The notes below the pieces were generated by a model. That model had not been told where the DNA came from. It searched no databases and was given only the letters and a program-made list of their open reading frames with translations. DNA of 64,000 bases from JAHDNZ01 sp036721855 (GTDB lineage: Bacteria > Bacillota > DTU065). Below, in pieces: positions 44,645 to 53,586 of the stretch. Location: contig DAIMKF010000001.1 in the NCBI GenBank assembly GCA_036721855.1, forward strand, positions 87,829-151,828, given 5' to 3'. Each line of letters opens with the position of its first letter. Within the stretch, counting starts at the first letter, position 1. Both the position numbers and the translations under genes were made by a program.

Positions 44645-47600
44645 ATGGCCTATGTAATTAAGCCAAGTGATGAGAAATGTCGCGCAATTCTAAATGATCT
44701 ACCTGTTCAGATAGAGCGTGTAATCGTCGATGAAGATAGATGTCGCTTGGAAATAGAAGTAAAAACAGCTGTACCGCTTGATATTAATTTGAAGAAAAGT
44801 ATTAAAGAAGCGATTAAAAAGCAGATCCCTTCAGCAAGAGTAATTAGTATCTGTGGCTGGTTAGATGATTATAAAGATTTAGATTCGACAGCTAAACATG
44901 TAAAAAAGCCCAATGTTAAACCTCCTAAAACTGATAGTAAATATAAAAGAAGCCGTAAAAAGATGTGGGAAAAGTCAATAGAGGGAAAAACAACACCCTT
45001 AGCATCTTTAGTGGAAGAAACTCCGGTGATTATAATCGAGGGTCAGATCTGTTTAATGAGTGAGAGGATATTCAAAACAGGTCGCAAACTTCTTACTCTT
45101 GATATAACAGACTTTACCAGTACTTATCCTGTCAAAATATTTTTAGATCCCCATGAGCAAGCACCGGATTATATAAAAGAAGGAACATGGCTTAAAGTAA
45201 AGGGACGTCTTGAGTATGACACCTTTATCAAAGGGTTGGTGATTATACCTCAAGCCATAACAAAGGCTCAGCCTAAAGAAAGATTAGATCAAGCTACAAC
45301 AAAACGAGTAGAACTTCACTTACATACAAAAATGAGTTCTCTTGATGCGGTAATAGAGCCTGAAGCTGTGATTTCTCTTGCACAAAGAATGGGTCATAAA
45401 GCTTTAGCTATTACCGATCATGGTGTTGTACAAGCTTTTCCGGAAGCATTAAAAGTTGCTCAGAAGGCTGGTTTAAAGATTCTTTATGGTGTAGAAGGTT
45501 ATCTGACAGAAAATGAGAGCAAAGAATCTCCAACCTATCATATTATTCTGATTGCTAAAAACCAAACCGGAATCTTTAACCTTTATAAACTGATTAGCTT
45601 AAGTCATATAGATTATTTTTATCGTCATCCCCGAATGCCACGAGAGCTGATCGAAGAAAACAGGGAAGGTTTAATCATAGGTTCAGCTTGTGAAGCCGGT
45701 GAGCTATTTCAAGCTGTTTTGAATAAAAAGCAAAATCTAGCGGAGATCGCTGCCTTTTATGATTACCTCGAGATCCAACCCTTAGGTAACAATATGTTTT
45801 TACTAGATGAAAACAGAGTCGGTTCTGTAAAAGAGTTACAAGAGGTAAACCGTACAATTTGCCAACTTGGCCAAGAGCTTAAAAAACCTGTAGTTGCTAC
45901 CGGAGATGTTCATTTTCTTAATCCGGAAGATGAAGTTGTAAGAAGAGTCCTTATGGCGGGGCAAGGCTATAGTGATGCTGATAGGCAGCCGCCTCTTTAC
46001 TATAGAACAACAGAAGAGATGTTGCAGGAATTTGCTTATTTAGGAGACGAAAAGGCTTATGAGGTTGTGGTAATCAATACCAATTTAATAGCCAGTCAGG
46101 TGGAAGAACTTTCGCCTATTTCCAAAGAATACTGTCCTCCATACATCCCTGGCGCTGCCAAGCAGATTGAAGAGATGACTTACAAAAACGCCCATGCTCT
46201 TTATGGGATAGAGCTACCTGAGATGGTGGAAAAAAGACTCCAAAAAGAGTTGCAAGCGATTATTTCCAATGGTTTTGCGGTTTTGTACCTGATTGCCCAA
46301 AAACTGGTTGAAAAATCTCTCTCAGATGGCTATCTGGTTGGTTCTCGTGGCTCAGTTGGTTCATCACTGGTTGCAACTATGTGTAATATTACCGAGGTAA
46401 ATCCCCTGCCTCCTCATTATCTCTGTCCTAAATGTCACTATAGTGAGTTTGTCAATGATCCTGAATATGGGTGTGGGGCTGATCTTCCTCCCAAAAAGTG
46501 CCCGAATTGTCAGGAAAATTTTAAGCGCGATGGCTTTGATATTCCTTTTGAAATATTTATGGGTTTTAAGGGAGATAAAGTCCCGGATATTGATCTTAAC
46601 TTTTCCGGCATCTATCAAGCTGCCATTCATAAATATACCGAAGAACTATTTGGCAAAGATCATGTATTTAGAGCCGGAACAATCGGCACTTTAGCTGAAA
46701 AGACAGCTTACGGTTTTGTGGCCAAATACCTTGAAGATCGTAAGCAAACCTGGTCGGAAGCTGAAATTAATAGGATTACCAGAGCCTGTGTAGGGATTAA
46801 AAGAACTACCGGACAGCACCCTGGGGGCATGGTAGTTGTTCCTGAAGGAAAAGAAATCTATGAGTTTACTCCCATACAGCACCCTGCCAATGATAGTGAG
46901 GCTGAAATAAGAACCACTCATTTTGATTTTCATTCCATAGATGCTAATTTGGTTAAACTTGATATTTTGGGGCATGATGATCCTACGATGTTGCGTATGC
47001 TAGCCGATTTAACAGGAGTTGATGTTAAGGAAATTCCTCTTGATGATCCAGATACCCTAGCTATTTTTTCAGGTTTAGAGAGTTTAAAACTAACTCCGGA
47101 TGAACTAGGGGGTTGTACTGTAGGGGTTTTAGGAATCCCAGAGTTTGGGACAAACTTTGTCCGCAAAATGGTGGAAGAGACAAAACCTACTACTTTTGCC
47201 GAACTAGTTCGAATCTCGGGTTTTTCCCACGGAACGGATGTTTGGACAAATAATGCCCAGGATTTGATAAAAGAAGGTCGCGCCAGCTTAAAAGAGGCTA
47301 TCGCCACTCGTGATGATATTATGAATGCCCTGATTCAATATGGGATGGAACCTTCTTTGGCTTTTAACATTATGGAGAGGGTTAGAAAAGGCAAAGGACT
47401 TACGGAAGAAAATATAATTGAGATGAAAAAGCACAACACTCCTGACTGGTTTGTTGAAGCATCTAAAAAGATTAGTTATCTCTTTCCTAAAGCTCATGCT
47501 GTTGCCTATGTAATTATGGCTTTTAGAATCGCTTACTTTAAGGTCCATTATCCAAAAGCTTATTACACAACCTACTTTTCAATACGGGCAACAGATTTTC

Positions 47601-48010
47601 CGGCTAATCTAGCTCCGCAAGGAAGAGATGTTGTCAAAAGACAGTTAGACGATCTCAAAGCTCGGAACAATGATTTGACTGAAAAAGAGGCCAATATGAT
47701 AACCATACTCGAGATCGTTTCCGAAGCCTTAGCCAGAGGAATACAATTTCGTTTTGTAGATCTTTATGAGTCGGATGCCACCTACTTTAAAATAACTGAA
47801 AGTGGTCTCTTACCGCCTTTGGTAACTTTAGAAGGTGTGGGCGAAGCCGCAGCACAAGCTTTAGTTGAGGCTAAAAAAGCAGTTGACCGGTTTGTTTCCA
47901 TCCAAGACCTGCAGGAAAAAGCGAAGGTTTCAAAGAGTGTTATCGAAGCCCTAAGAAACCATGGCTGTCTAGATGGCATGCCGGAATCGAGTCAAATGTC
48001 GCTTTTTTAA
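44645..48010 (+). CDS. polC: PolC-type DNA polymerase III alpha subunit lacking the exonuclease domain
   Basis: Gram-positive replicative polymerase of 1,121 aa, versus about 1,430 for Bacillus PolC. An N-terminal domain and OB fold fill residues 1-215. The PHP domain begins RVELHLHTKMSSLDAVI (about 221) and includes ITDHGVVQAF. At residue 281-299 the chain runs YGVEGYLTENESKESPTYHI, joining directly two PHP parts that in PolC normally flank an inserted DEDD exonuclease of about 180 aa; no DxE exonuclease motif exists anywhere. The zinc-binding segment (CPKCHYSEF, CPNC), palm PDIDLNFSG (Asp648, Asp650), KRTTGQHPGG and VKLDILGHDDPT are intact. The C-terminus SQMSLF is a clamp-binding motif. 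RBS GGAGGG. Confidence 0.95.
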   Translation: MAYVIKPSDEKCRAILNDLPVQIERVIVDEDRCRLEIEVKTAVPLDINLKKSIKEAIKKQIPSARVISICGWLDDYKDLDSTAKHVKKPNVKPPKTDSKYKRSRKKMWEKSIEGKTTPLASLVEETPVIIIEGQICLMSERIFKTGRKLLTLDITDFTSTYPVKIFLDPHEQAPDYIKEGTWLKVKGRLEYDTFIKGLVIIPQAITKAQPKERLDQATTKRVELHLHTKMSSLDAVIEPEAVISLAQRMGHKALAITDHGVVQAFPEALKVAQKAGLKILYGVEGYLTENESKESPTYHIILIAKNQTGIFNLYKLISLSHIDYFYRHPRMPRELIEENREGLIIGSACEAGELFQAVLNKKQNLAEIAAFYDYLEIQPLGNNMFLLDENRVGSVKELQEVNRTICQLGQELKKPVVATGDVHFLNPEDEVVRRVLMAGQGYSDADRQPPLYYRTTEEMLQEFAYLGDEKAYEVVVINTNLIASQVEELSPISKEYCPPYIPGAAKQIEEMTYKNAHALYGIELPEMVEKRLQKELQAIISNGFAVLYLIAQKLVEKSLSDGYLVGSRGSVGSSLVATMCNITEVNPLPPHYLCPKCHYSEFVNDPEYGCGADLPPKKCPNCQENFKRDGFDIPFEIFMGFKGDKVPDIDLNFSGIYQAAIHKYTEELFGKDHVFRAGTIGTLAEKTAYGFVAKYLEDRKQTWSEAEINRITRACVGIKRTTGQHPGGMVVVPEGKEIYEFTPIQHPANDSEAEIRTTHFDFHSIDANLVKLDILGHDDPTMLRMLADLTGVDVKEIPLDDPDTLAIFSGLESLKLTPDELGGCTVGVLGIPEFGTNFVRKMVEETKPTTFAELVRISGFSHGTDVWTNNAQDLIKEGRASLKEAIATRDDIMNALIQYGMEPSLAFNIMERVRKGKGLTEENIIEMKKHNTPDWFVEASKKISYLFPKAHAVAYVIMAFRIAYFKVHYPKAYYTTYFSIRATDFPANLAPQGRDVVKRQLDDLKARNNDLTEKEANMITILEIVSEALARGIQFRFVDLYESDATYFKITESGLLPPLVTLEGVGEAAAQALVEAKKAVDRFVSIQDLQEKAKVSKSVIEALRNHGCLDGMPESSQMSLF

Positions 48011-48016
48011 GGCTTA

Positions 48017-48045
48017 TTGCTTATTAGACCATTCTATGCTATACT
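48017..48045 (+). promoter_or_regulatory. Sigma-A promoter of the rimP-nusA-infB operon
   Basis: TTGCTT (48017-48022), 17-base spacer, TATACT (48040-48045), seven bases after the polC stop. A leader of about 110 bases follows. Confidence 0.8.
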
Positions 48046-48102
48046 ATTTCCGTATAGAAATTTATTTAGCATCTTATTTAGTTGTGGTGTTAATGTTTGT
48101 GG

Positions 48103-48130
48103 AAGAGTGGGTCTGCCCACTCTTTCTTTT
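48103..48130 (+). terminator. Leader hairpin upstream of rimP, possible attenuator
   Basis: Perfect 9-bp stem AAGAGTGGG/CCCACTCTT with a four-base loop, followed by TCTTTTG. It lies between the promoter and the rimP RBS, so it may end a share of transcripts, allowing control of the nusA operon. NusA autoregulation is inference. Confidence 0.75.
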
Positions 48131-48161
48131 GTCAATAGTAAATAATCGGAGGAGGAAAACT

Positions 48162-48626
48162 ATGAGCGGTAGGGTTATAGAAGTTGTCGGTGAGATGGTA
48201 AAACCAATCTTAGAGAGTATGAACCTTGAACTTTTCGACATAACTTACCGCAAGGAAGGGAAAAACTGGGTTTTAAGAATTGCTATCGACAATCCACCAG
48301 AAGGTGTGACTATAGATGACTGCGAAAAGGTAAACCGAGCTTTATCACAGGCTTTAGACAGGGTTGATCCTATCGAGAGAGCTTATTATCTAGAGGTATC
48401 TTCTCCCGGTGCTGAGAGAAAAATAAAGGACTATAAAGATTTACAAAAACAGGTAGGACGTTATTTACACTTAGTTCTCAAAGAGCCTGTAAAAGGCCAA
48501 GACAAAATGACAGGGTATTTAAAACAGGCAGACGAGAAAGAAAACATTATCCTTGAGAATGCATCTGAAAGCTATGAGTTGTCTTATTCTCAAGTGATTA
48601 AAGCTCGCCTGGCCATCAAGTTTTAG
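48162..48626 (+). CDS. rimP: Ribosome maturation factor RimP
   Basis: 30S assembly factor, 154 aa from ATG 48162 (RBS GGAGGAGG). Typical motifs are LELFDITYRKEGKNWVLRIA, then CEKVNRALSQALD and YYLEVSSPGAERKI. The frame extends left to 47973, but that part overlaps polC, the promoter and the leader hairpin and is not translated. First gene of the nusA-infB operon, as is usual. Confidence 0.96.
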   Translation: MSGRVIEVVGEMVKPILESMNLELFDITYRKEGKNWVLRIAIDNPPEGVTIDDCEKVNRALSQALDRVDPIERAYYLEVSSPGAERKIKDYKDLQKQVGRYLHLVLKEPVKGQDKMTGYLKQADEKENIILENASESYELSYSQVIKARLAIKF

Positions 48627-48641
48627 GTGGAGGGTTAAAAC

Positions 48642-49718
48642 ATGACTAGTGAAATATACCGGGCGATTCAAGAAATATCTAAAGAGAAGGGTATACCTGA
48701 AGAGAAATTAATGTCGGTGCTGCAAACTTCTCTTGTTACTGCTTATAAAAACAATTATAAAGCGGAAGGTCAGTCAATTGTTGTACGTTTTGACAGTGAT
48801 ATGGAGTTGCATATCTATGTACAGAAGACAATTGTTGAGGAAGTCCAAAACAATGAGACCCAAATCTCTTTGGATAAAGCCAGAGAGGTTAATCCCGCTT
48901 TTGATGTCGGTGATGTATTTGAAATCGAGGTAACTCCGTCAGATTTCAAACGCAAAGTGGCAACAAATGCCAAGCAGAATGTCAGAAATAACCTTCTGGC
49001 TATTGAAAGAAGTTTAATTCTCGAGGAATTTAAAAATCGTGAAGGCGATCTGATTACAGGTATTGTAGAGAGGGTTTCGGGTAACAATGTTTTTATTAAC
49101 CTAGGGAAAACAGAGGCACTTTTACTTCCCAAAGAACAGGTGGCTAATGAAACCTATAAACATGGGGAGAGAGTTAAAGTATATATTGCCGAGGTCAAAG
49201 AAGTAACTCAGGGACCAAAGATTATATTATCCCGTACTCACCCGAATCTGCTCATTAGATTGTTAGAACTAGAAGTGCCGGAGATTCATGATGGTATAGT
49301 CCAGATAAAGGCTGTGGCTAGAGAAGCTGGAAATCGTTCTAAAGTAGCCGTTCATTCAGTAGATCCTAATGTTGATCCGGTGGGCTCTTGTGTGGGAAAC
49401 AAAGGAGCCCGTATCAAAGCAATTGTTGATGAGCTACGCGGAGAGAGGATCGATGTCATACCTTGGGATAAGGAGCCTGTTGTATTTGTAGCCAATGCTT
49501 TGTCACCGGCTAAGGTTAACCATGTTGAGATATATGAAGGCGACGAAAAAATTGCTAGAGTTACAGTTCCTGACGATCAGCTTTCGCTAGCTATTGGCAG
49601 AGAAGGGCAAAATGCTAGACTTGCAGCTAAATTAACGGGTTGGAAGATAGATATTAAAAGTGAAAGCCAGACAAGTTGCGAGGTCGAGGTGAGGGAAGAT
49701 GGCCAAGAAGATTCCTGA
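48642..49718 (+). CDS. nusA: Transcription termination/antitermination factor NusA
   Basis: RNA polymerase-binding factor, 358 aa, the Firmicute length without the C-terminal acidic repeats. N-terminal domain AIQEISKEKGIPEEKL. S1 domain near residues 130-200 (GIVERVSGNNVFINLGKTEA). KH1 with DPVGSCVGNKGARIKAIVDE and KH2 with LAIGREGQNARLAAKLTGW. RBS GGTGGAGG. Its stop overlaps rnpM by 20 bases. Confidence 0.97.
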   Translation: MTSEIYRAIQEISKEKGIPEEKLMSVLQTSLVTAYKNNYKAEGQSIVVRFDSDMELHIYVQKTIVEEVQNNETQISLDKAREVNPAFDVGDVFEIEVTPSDFKRKVATNAKQNVRNNLLAIERSLILEEFKNREGDLITGIVERVSGNNVFINLGKTEALLLPKEQVANETYKHGERVKVYIAEVKEVTQGPKIILSRTHPNLLIRLLELEVPEIHDGIVQIKAVAREAGNRSKVAVHSVDPNVDPVGSCVGNKGARIKAIVDELRGERIDVIPWDKEPVVFVANALSPAKVNHVEIYEGDEKIARVTVPDDQLSLAIGREGQNARLAAKLTGWKIDIKSESQTSCEVEVREDGQEDS

Positions 49719-49962
49719 AAGAAGCTGTATCGGTTGTAGAGGCAAATATTTGAAAAGAGAATTAATTCGCATAGTCAGAACCCCTGAAGGTGAAGTAAAA
49801 ATTGATCCGACAGGTAAATTAAACGGCAGAGGTGCTTATATCTGTGCTAAAATTGAGTGCTTGGAAAAAGCTTATAAAGGGGATAAACTTTCTCAGACCT
49901 TAAATACAAATGTTTCGGAGGAGATCTACCTTAAACTCAGAGAGGAATTTATTAAGCAATGA
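49699..49962 (+). CDS. rnpM: YlxR-family RNA-binding protein (RnpM)
   Basis: 87-aa protein of the YlxR family: PERSCIGCRGKYLKRELIRI, IDPTGKLNGRGAYIC and a C-terminal helix. In Bacillus the homolog modulates RNase P. It lies between nusA and ylxQ as usual; start within the end of nusA. Confidence 0.93.
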   Translation: MAKKIPERSCIGCRGKYLKRELIRIVRTPEGEVKIDPTGKLNGRGAYICAKIECLEKAYKGDKLSQTLNTNVSEEIYLKLREEFIKQ

Positions 49963-50255
49963 CCATGCTTGGTTTAGCACGTCGTTCGGGGAAAATCGTC
50001 GTTGGTAGCAAAGCTTGTGAAGAAACAATTAAACAACAAAGAGCCAAACTAATCATTATAGCAGATGATGCAGGTAGTTCTACCAAACGCAATTTTAAAC
50101 ACTTAGCTTCTAAATACGGTATAAAGATATTAAACTGTCAGGATAAAAAGAGTCTGGGCCAGCTTATCGGCTTTAGGGAAATTGCAGTTTTAGTCGTTAC
50201 CGAGGCTAACTTTGCACGGATAATAAGTGAATCATTAAAATCTGGGGGTGAGTAG
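49959..50255 (+). CDS. ylxQ: L7Ae-family RNA-binding protein YlxQ
   Basis: 98-aa member of the L7Ae/L30e/Gadd45 fold that binds kink-turn-type RNA: LGLARRSGKIVVGSKACEET, KLIIIADDAGSSTKRNF, AVLVVTEANFARIIS. ATG overlaps the rnpM stop by four bases, and infB starts at the next base after its stop. Confidence 0.92.
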   Translation: MTMLGLARRSGKIVVGSKACEETIKQQRAKLIIIADDAGSSTKRNFKHLASKYGIKILNCQDKKSLGQLIGFREIAVLVVTEANFARIISESLKSGGE

Positions 50256-52226
50256 ATGGGTAGAATTCGAATCTACGAATTAGCTAAAAATTTAGGTGTT
50301 ACAAGTAAGCAGCTTATTGATTATCTAAAGGATTTAGGTTTTGAAATAACCAGCCATATGAGTTCTATAGAGGATGAAATTATCGATATTTTAAAAGAAG
50401 AATTTGCTCCAGTTGAGGAAAGTGAATTAAAAGAATCAGACGAAAAGCCGGTCGCTGTTAAAACAACAAAAAAGAAGAAAAAGAAGGTTATTGAAGTAGA
50501 GGGGTCAATTACAGTTGCTGAATTTGCACAGAAATTAAATGTTTCGGTTACTGAAATTATTAAAAAACTTATGGATTTAGGCTTAATGTTAACCCAAAAC
50601 TCAGAGATCGATCTAGAGGCAGTTCAAATTCTAACCGATGAATATGGTGCTAAACTTAAACAAAAAGCGGTTGAAGCAAGCTCATTAGAGGAAGATAAAG
50701 CACAAGATGATGCAGACGGCTTTGTGGCAATTGATAGAGCACCGGTAGTAACTATTATGGGTCATGTCGATCATGGCAAAACAACTTTGCTTGACAGAAT
50801 TCGCAACACTAAAGTTGCGGCTAGTGAAGCAGGAGGCATAACCCAACATATCGGAGCTTACCAGGTCGAGGTTAATGAAAAAAAGATTACTTTTTTGGAC
50901 ACTCCGGGTCATGAAGCATTTACTTCCATGCGAGCAAGAGGTGCTCAGGTAACCGATATTGCCATTTTGGTAGTAGCTGCCAACGATGGAGTGATGCCTC
51001 AGACTATTGAGGCAATCAATCATGCCAATGCCGCGAAGGTACCCATTATTGTGGCGATAAACAAAATTGATGCTTCAGGAGCAAATCCGGATCATGTAAA
51101 ACAGCAGTTGTCCGAACACGGACTTATACCTGAGGATTGGGGTGGAGACACTATCTGTGTACCTGTTTCCGCATTGCGTGGAGAGGGGATCTCCGGTCTT
51201 TTAGATATGATTGTTTTAGTGGCTGAGATGCAGGAATTGAAAGCTCCGGTAGATGGTCCGGCCAAAGGGATCATTATTGAAGCCAAATTAGATAAAGGGA
51301 GAGGTCCAACAGCTACTGTCCTTGTAAAAAAAGGAACCTTGGCAATAGGAGATTCAGTTGTAGCAGGCACTGTTTTTGGACGCATCAGAGCTATGGTTAA
51401 TGATAAGGGAGAAAACATCAAAGTGGCAGGTCCTTCAATTCCGGTTGAAGTTTTAGGCCTAAATGATGTTCCCCAAGCAGGTGATCCCTTTCAAGTTACT
51501 ATAGATGATAAAACGGCAAGAGATATTGCTGACAAACGTCTAGATAAAGACCGGGCTAAAATGCAAAAAACCACCAAGGTCTCCTTAGATGAGCTTTTTG
51601 CGCAAATTCAAAGTGCCGATATAAAAGAATTGAAGTTACTTATTAAAGCTGATGTTCAAGGCTCTGCCGAAGCTGTCAAACAGTCTTTAGAAAAGCTTTC
51701 TACCGCTGAGGTTAAAGTGGTAGCTATTCACGTCGGAGTCGGTGCCATAAGTGAAAGCGATATTATGCTAGCCTCGGCATCGAATGCGATTGTGGTTGGT
51801 TTTAATGTTCGTCCTGATGCCATTGCTAAAAAAGCAGCAGAAAGAGAAGCTGTTGATATTAGACTTTATCGGATTATCTACGATGCTGTCGATGATATGC
51901 AAAAAGCCCTTAAAGGTCTCCTTGAACCAAAGTTTAAGGAAGAAGTTATTGGTCATGCCGAAGTAAGGGCAGTCTTTAAGGTACCCAAAGCAGGTAATAT
52001 AGGTGGCTGTTATGTTTTAGATGGGAAAATTGTTCGCTCAGCCAAAGCAAGAGTACTAAGAGACCATATCGTGGTCTATGAGGGTGAACTTGGTTCTCTA
52101 AAAAGATTTAAAGATGATGTCAAAGAGATAGCTACCGGTTTTGAATGTGGTATTGGCTTTGAAAAATTCAATGATATTAAGGAAGGCGACGTCATCGAAG
52201 CCTATCAGATGGTTCAGATAGAATAA
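50256..52226 (+). CDS. infB: Translation initiation factor IF-2
   Basis: Initiation GTPase, 656 aa, a short form with a compact N-terminus. Two IF2-N modules (IRIYELAKNLGVTSKQLIDY and ITVAEFAQKLNVSVTEIIKK) are separated by a Lys-rich linker. G domain with GHVDHGKTTLLDRIR, DTPGHEAFTSMRARG and INKIDA. Domains III and IV follow to the C-terminus. The Shine-Dalgarno GGGGGTGAG overlaps the ylxQ end. Confidence 0.97.
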   Translation: MGRIRIYELAKNLGVTSKQLIDYLKDLGFEITSHMSSIEDEIIDILKEEFAPVEESELKESDEKPVAVKTTKKKKKKVIEVEGSITVAEFAQKLNVSVTEIIKKLMDLGLMLTQNSEIDLEAVQILTDEYGAKLKQKAVEASSLEEDKAQDDADGFVAIDRAPVVTIMGHVDHGKTTLLDRIRNTKVAASEAGGITQHIGAYQVEVNEKKITFLDTPGHEAFTSMRARGAQVTDIAILVVAANDGVMPQTIEAINHANAAKVPIIVAINKIDASGANPDHVKQQLSEHGLIPEDWGGDTICVPVSALRGEGISGLLDMIVLVAEMQELKAPVDGPAKGIIIEAKLDKGRGPTATVLVKKGTLAIGDSVVAGTVFGRIRAMVNDKGENIKVAGPSIPVEVLGLNDVPQAGDPFQVTIDDKTARDIADKRLDKDRAKMQKTTKVSLDELFAQIQSADIKELKLLIKADVQGSAEAVKQSLEKLSTAEVKVVAIHVGVGAISESDIMLASASNAIVVGFNVRPDAIAKKAAEREAVDIRLYRIIYDAVDDMQKALKGLLEPKFKEEVIGHAEVRAVFKVPKAGNIGGCYVLDGKIVRSAKARVLRDHIVVYEGELGSLKRFKDDVKEIATGFECGIGFEKFNDIKEGDVIEAYQMVQIE

Positions 52227-52267
52227 GCCGCTGATCTCTTGATTTCTCAAGAAAGGCAGGGTTTTAT

Positions 52268-52642
52268 ATGCCACAATTCTCACGCAAAGAGAGAGTGCAA
52301 GAAGAGATAAAACGCGAAATAGCCAATATTTTAAGACGTGATGTCAAGGATCCACGCATCGGTTTTATTTCCATAACCGATGTAGATATAAGCGATGATC
52401 TATCATTTGTCAAGGTCTATTACTCTACGCTTAGTGATAACAAACTAGAAGAGGTTAAAAGTGGTTTAGATAAAGCTACCGGGTATATCCGCAGTGAAAT
52501 CGGCAAACGTATCAGACTAAGAGTAACACCGGAGATATCTTTTCGTTATGATGACTCTCTTAAACGTGGAGCACGTATTATGGAGCTTTTAAGCGAAGTC
52601 GAAAAAAACGAGAGCGGTGAAACTGATGGCGCTCCTAAGTGA
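52268..52642 (+). CDS. rbfA: Ribosome-binding factor A
   Basis: 30S maturation factor, 124 aa. RKERVQEEIKREIANILRRD, VKDPRIGFISITDVDISDDL and LRVTPEISFRYDDSLKRGAR are the KH-like family motifs. RBS AAAGGCAGGG. It overlaps nrnA by about 17 bases. Confidence 0.96.
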   Translation: MPQFSRKERVQEEIKREIANILRRDVKDPRIGFISITDVDISDDLSFVKVYYSTLSDNKLEEVKSGLDKATGYIRSEIGKRIRLRVTPEISFRYDDSLKRGARIMELLSEVEKNESGETDGAPK

Positions 52643-53582
52643 AATTAAGTCACTTTTGATAAAAAAAAATCGCATACTGCTTCTTGGCCATGTTACCCCG
52701 GATGGAGACTGTATAGGTTCACTTCTAGCTTTGGGGCGAGCTTTAAAAAGATTAGGTAAAGAAGTTATAATGGCTTGTGAAGATGATATTCCTTCTTTTC
52801 TAAACTTTTTACCCCAAAAAGGTGAACTTCTCAAAACTGAAGCTGTAAAAGGCAGTTTTGAAATAGTACTAGCCATTGATTCCGGTGATATTAACCGTCT
52901 TGGTGATAAAGGTATGGAACTTTTTAGGGCTCAGGGTGTTAGAATTAATATTGATCACCACAGTTCTAATCCTAATTACGGTGATATCAATTATGTTGAT
53001 CCTATAAGAGCAGCTACCGGCGAGATTATTATGGATTTAATTTTAGAATTAGAACTTGAATTGGATCAAGAGCTTAGTGAGCCTCTTTATACAGCACTCT
53101 TTACCGATACAGGAGGATTTCGTTTTGCCAATACTACTGCCCAAACTTTAAAAAAAGCTGCCCTTCTAGTCGAAGCTGGTGCGGATCCGGCTTTTATCAG
53201 CAGTGAGATTCACGAGCATAAACCACGGGGCTATTTTAAACTCTTAGCTTTAGCTTTTGATCGTATTACCATAGTTGGGAAGATATGCTACACTTGGATT
53301 GGTTTTCAAGAAGTGGAGGAACTAGGACTTGATTTTGGTGCGGCCGAAGAACTTTCTACTTACACGAAAATGTTGGCTGATATTGAAATCGCTATCGTGT
53401 TTAAAGAGAAAGAAAAAAACCTGATTAAAGTCTCCTTAAGATCCCAGGGCTCTTATAATGTCGCCAATCTGGCTGAAAAATTTGGTGGCGGAGGACATCC
53501 TAAAGCTGCTGGCTGTGTTATCAAAGCTGCACTTAATACAGCTATTAATCAAGTATTAGCTGCTGCCAAAGAGGTGTCTTAG
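52626..53582 (+). CDS. nrnA: DHH-family oligoribonuclease/pAp phosphatase NrnA
   Basis: Bifunctional nanoRNase and phosphoadenosine phosphatase, 318 aa. DHH metal motifs are GHVTPDGDCIGSLLALGRAL, LAIDSGD, NIDHHSSNPNYGDINYVDP. The DHHA1 domain ends with FGGGGHPKAAGCVI. ATG 52626 is chosen; GTG 52617 in frame is an alternative. The place between rbfA and truB is standard for Firmicutes. Confidence 0.95.
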   Translation: MALLSEIKSLLIKKNRILLLGHVTPDGDCIGSLLALGRALKRLGKEVIMACEDDIPSFLNFLPQKGELLKTEAVKGSFEIVLAIDSGDINRLGDKGMELFRAQGVRINIDHHSSNPNYGDINYVDPIRAATGEIIMDLILELELELDQELSEPLYTALFTDTGGFRFANTTAQTLKKAALLVEAGADPAFISSEIHEHKPRGYFKLLALAFDRITIVGKICYTWIGFQEVEELGLDFGAAEELSTYTKMLADIEIAIVFKEKEKNLIKVSLRSQGSYNVANLAEKFGGGGHPKAAGCVIKAALNTAINQVLAAAKEVS

Positions 53583-53586
53583 GTAA

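Noticed and set aside
47973..48161. N-terminal extension of RimP
   Set aside because: The open frame covers the polC end, the promoter and the leader hairpin; the conserved start and RBS are at 48162.
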